The notes under the pieces are model-generated. The model worked only from the letters and a program-made list of their open reading frames with translations, did no database searches and had not been told where the DNA came from. Source: Deltaproteobacteria bacterium (GTDB lineage Bacteria; Desulfobacterota; SM23-61). Taken from it: a stretch of 6,429 nucleotides of DNA. Below are positions 5,074 through 6,429 of this stretch, piece by piece (the first letter of the stretch is position 1; every line of letters begins with the position of its first letter). The position numbers and the translations under genes were made by a program. The stretch is from positions 1 to 6,429 of the forward strand of contig JACRCA010000205.1 in NCBI GenBank assembly GCA_016234425.1, in the 5' to 3' direction.

Positions 5074-6429
5074 TCACATCCGGAACATGGAGGCGGTCGC
5101 TCCCGTTGCCCGGTAGATCCCCAACAGCACAATCACTACAATGGCCATGAGCAAAGTGGACATAGCCGCCGCTGCGCCGAGCGCTCCAGACTCTACCATG
5201 TTAAAAATGTCTACGGCCATAACCCTCCACTTGGGAGTTACCAAGAAGATTGTGGAAGTCAATTCTGTGATTGCCCGAATAAAGGCAAAGGTAATGCCAG
5301 CGATGAAGGCCGGCTTCATGAGCGGCAGCACAATTTTGCGGAAAGTGGTCAACCAGGAAGCACCAAGATCTGCGGAGGCCTCTTCCATGGCCACATCAAT
5401 CTGCTTCAGGGTGGAAACTCCCGAGCGCAAGCCGAAAGGCATCCGCCGAATGCAATAGTCTAAAACAATGATGAAGGCTGTTCCAGTCAGAATTAAGGGA
5501 GCTTGGTTGAAAGCGACCACAAACCCCAGCCCCATCATCGTTCCGGGCACGGCATAGGGAATGGTTCCCAGGAAGTCCATTACCTTCTGGCCAACGAAAC
5601 TTTGGCGGACGAGAAGATAGGCGATCAGGAGACCGAGGAGCGTGGCGAAAAAAGCACCGATGGAGGAAAGGATCAGGCTGTTCGTGATGGACCGCAGGGT
5701 GTTGGTCAAAACGAGCCGGTAATGATGCAAGGTGAATGAACTATCCACGCCCCAAACCTTGGAGAATCCACCGAGGAGGATCACAAGATAGGTGACCAGA
5801 ATGATCACCGATAGAAGAAGGCAAAACCCAAAGACCGGGCCCTTAATCTTCCAGGGAGTTTTTCGTATCTCGGTGTGGGCCGGTGCCCCGGTAATGGTCA
5901 CGTAAGACCTTTTCGAGCGGTACCAGTTCTGGAAGTAGAAAAGCAGGAAAGAAGGAATGAGGAGGATCACGCTTAAGGTCGTTCCCATGCCCCAGTCTAA
6001 GACACCCAGAGTCTGGATGACTGACTCCACCGCCAAGACAGAGATTCCTCCCCCGAGCAAAGCCGGAGCTCCGAAGGCGCTGAGGTTAGTCATGAAGACC
6101 ATTAGGGTGGCCGCCAGGATCGCGGGGGTGATCAGGGGCAGGGTTACGGTACGCAAGACTGTCAAAGGATCGGCTCCCAGGTCCTGAGCCGAATCCTCCA
6201 GAGTGCTGTCCAGACCGCTGAAGGCTGCCGAAATGATCAGGTAGGCCAGAGGAAATGTAGTGAGGATTTCCGAGAGGATCACGCCATGATATCCGTAGAT
6301 GATAAATTTAATGCCCAGCCATTGATCCAGGAAGATATTGATTACCCCGTTTCTTCCCAGAAGAAGGATGAGGGCAAAGGCATTGATGAAAGGAGGAGTG
6401 ATCATGGGCAAGATGGCCGTGATCATGAA
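5074..6429 (-). CDS. Fused two-domain ABC permease (FbpB-like), N-terminus cut by window edge
   Basis: This inner-membrane permease carries two binding-protein-dependent transport domains in one chain. The frame is open through the right edge (the codon at 6427-6429 reads F), so the true start lies outside the window. Counting from the M at 6426, two EAA loops, the docking sites for the ATPase, are visible: EDSAQDLGA (77-85) followed by LP (96-97), and EEASADLGASWL (348-359) followed by LP (367-368). Numerous hydrophobic spans surround them. A cytoplasmic linker (about 168-195) separates the halves, and the second half opens with FTLHHYRLVLTN, typical of FbpB. Such fused permeases serve Fe3+ importers. 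The spacing between EAA copies (about 270 residues) fits two full domains. A periplasmic binding protein gene would be expected upstream, beyond 6429. The substrate assignment is inference. Confidence 0.88.
   Translation of the reverse strand, partial: FMITAILPMITPPFINAFALILLLGRNGVINIFLDQWLGIKFIIYGYHGVILSEILTTFPLAYLIISAAFSGLDSTLEDSAQDLGADPLTVLRTVTLPLITPAILAATLMVFMTNLSAFGAPALLGGGISVLAVESVIQTLGVLDWGMGTTLSVILLIPSFLLFYFQNWYRSKRSYVTITGAPAHTEIRKTPWKIKGPVFGFCLLLSVIILVTYLVILLGGFSKVWGVDSSFTLHHYRLVLTNTLRSITNSLILSSIGAFFATLLGLLIAYLLVRQSFVGQKVMDFLGTIPYAVPGTMMGLGFVVAFNQAPLILTGTAFIIVLDYCIRRMPFGLRSGVSTLKQIDVAMEEASADLGASWLTTFRKIVLPLMKPAFIAGITFAFIRAITELTSTIFLVTPKWRVMAVDIFNMVESGALGAAAAMSTLLMAIVVIVLLGIYRATGATASMFRM

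Noticed and set aside
5957..6187. Open + strand frames opposite the permease and ATPase genes
   Set aside because: They have no family features and are explained as shadows of the strongly supported - strand genes.

Overview
This 6.4 kb window looks like a chromosomal segment from an anaerobic, deltaproteobacterium-like organism (Desulfobacterota or Syntrophobacterales type). The lineage is inferred from style, not from a marker gene. The clues are a GCGAAAGC-type intergenic repeat, an inverted repeat of the TTCACCAC...CACAGAG type, a B12-binding radical SAM protein, and a csp-RRM pair. There is no rRNA, tRNA, CRISPR array, phage gene or transposase in view.

Left part, + strand: about 440 bases without a clear gene hold a MITE-like nested inverted repeat (about 105-267). 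Next comes a near-consensus sigma70 promoter (274-302) and a long structured leader containing what looks like a complete intrinsic terminator (347-381). These lead into a cold shock protein gene (440-640). A perfect 11-bp hairpin separates it from a small RRM RNA-binding protein gene (752-1024), which is followed after 12 bases by a B12-binding radical SAM enzyme gene (1037-2629).

Middle part, + strand: a tandem ACT-domain, GcvR-like protein (2698-3258) is followed by the N-terminal third of a DUF711/UPF0210 protein (3335-3817). The DUF711 frame loses family similarity near residue 131 and ends inside a short repeat, so it is most likely a truncated pseudogene.

Right part, - strand: a PotA/FbpC-type ABC ATPase (3862 to about 4953) lies downstream of a fused two-domain FbpB-type inner-membrane permease whose N-terminus runs off the right edge (5074-6429). 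Together they form the membrane and energy parts of a periplasmic-binding-protein-dependent importer, most likely for Fe3+. The two transcription directions converge on a hairpin-forming repeat at 3796-3850. A 31-base imperfect inverted repeat fills the gap between permease and ATPase and reaches the ATPase start codon.

I did not find a clearly new multi-gene system. The points most worth a second look are the terminator inside the cold shock leader, the truncated DUF711 gene, and the repeats that border or enter gene ends.
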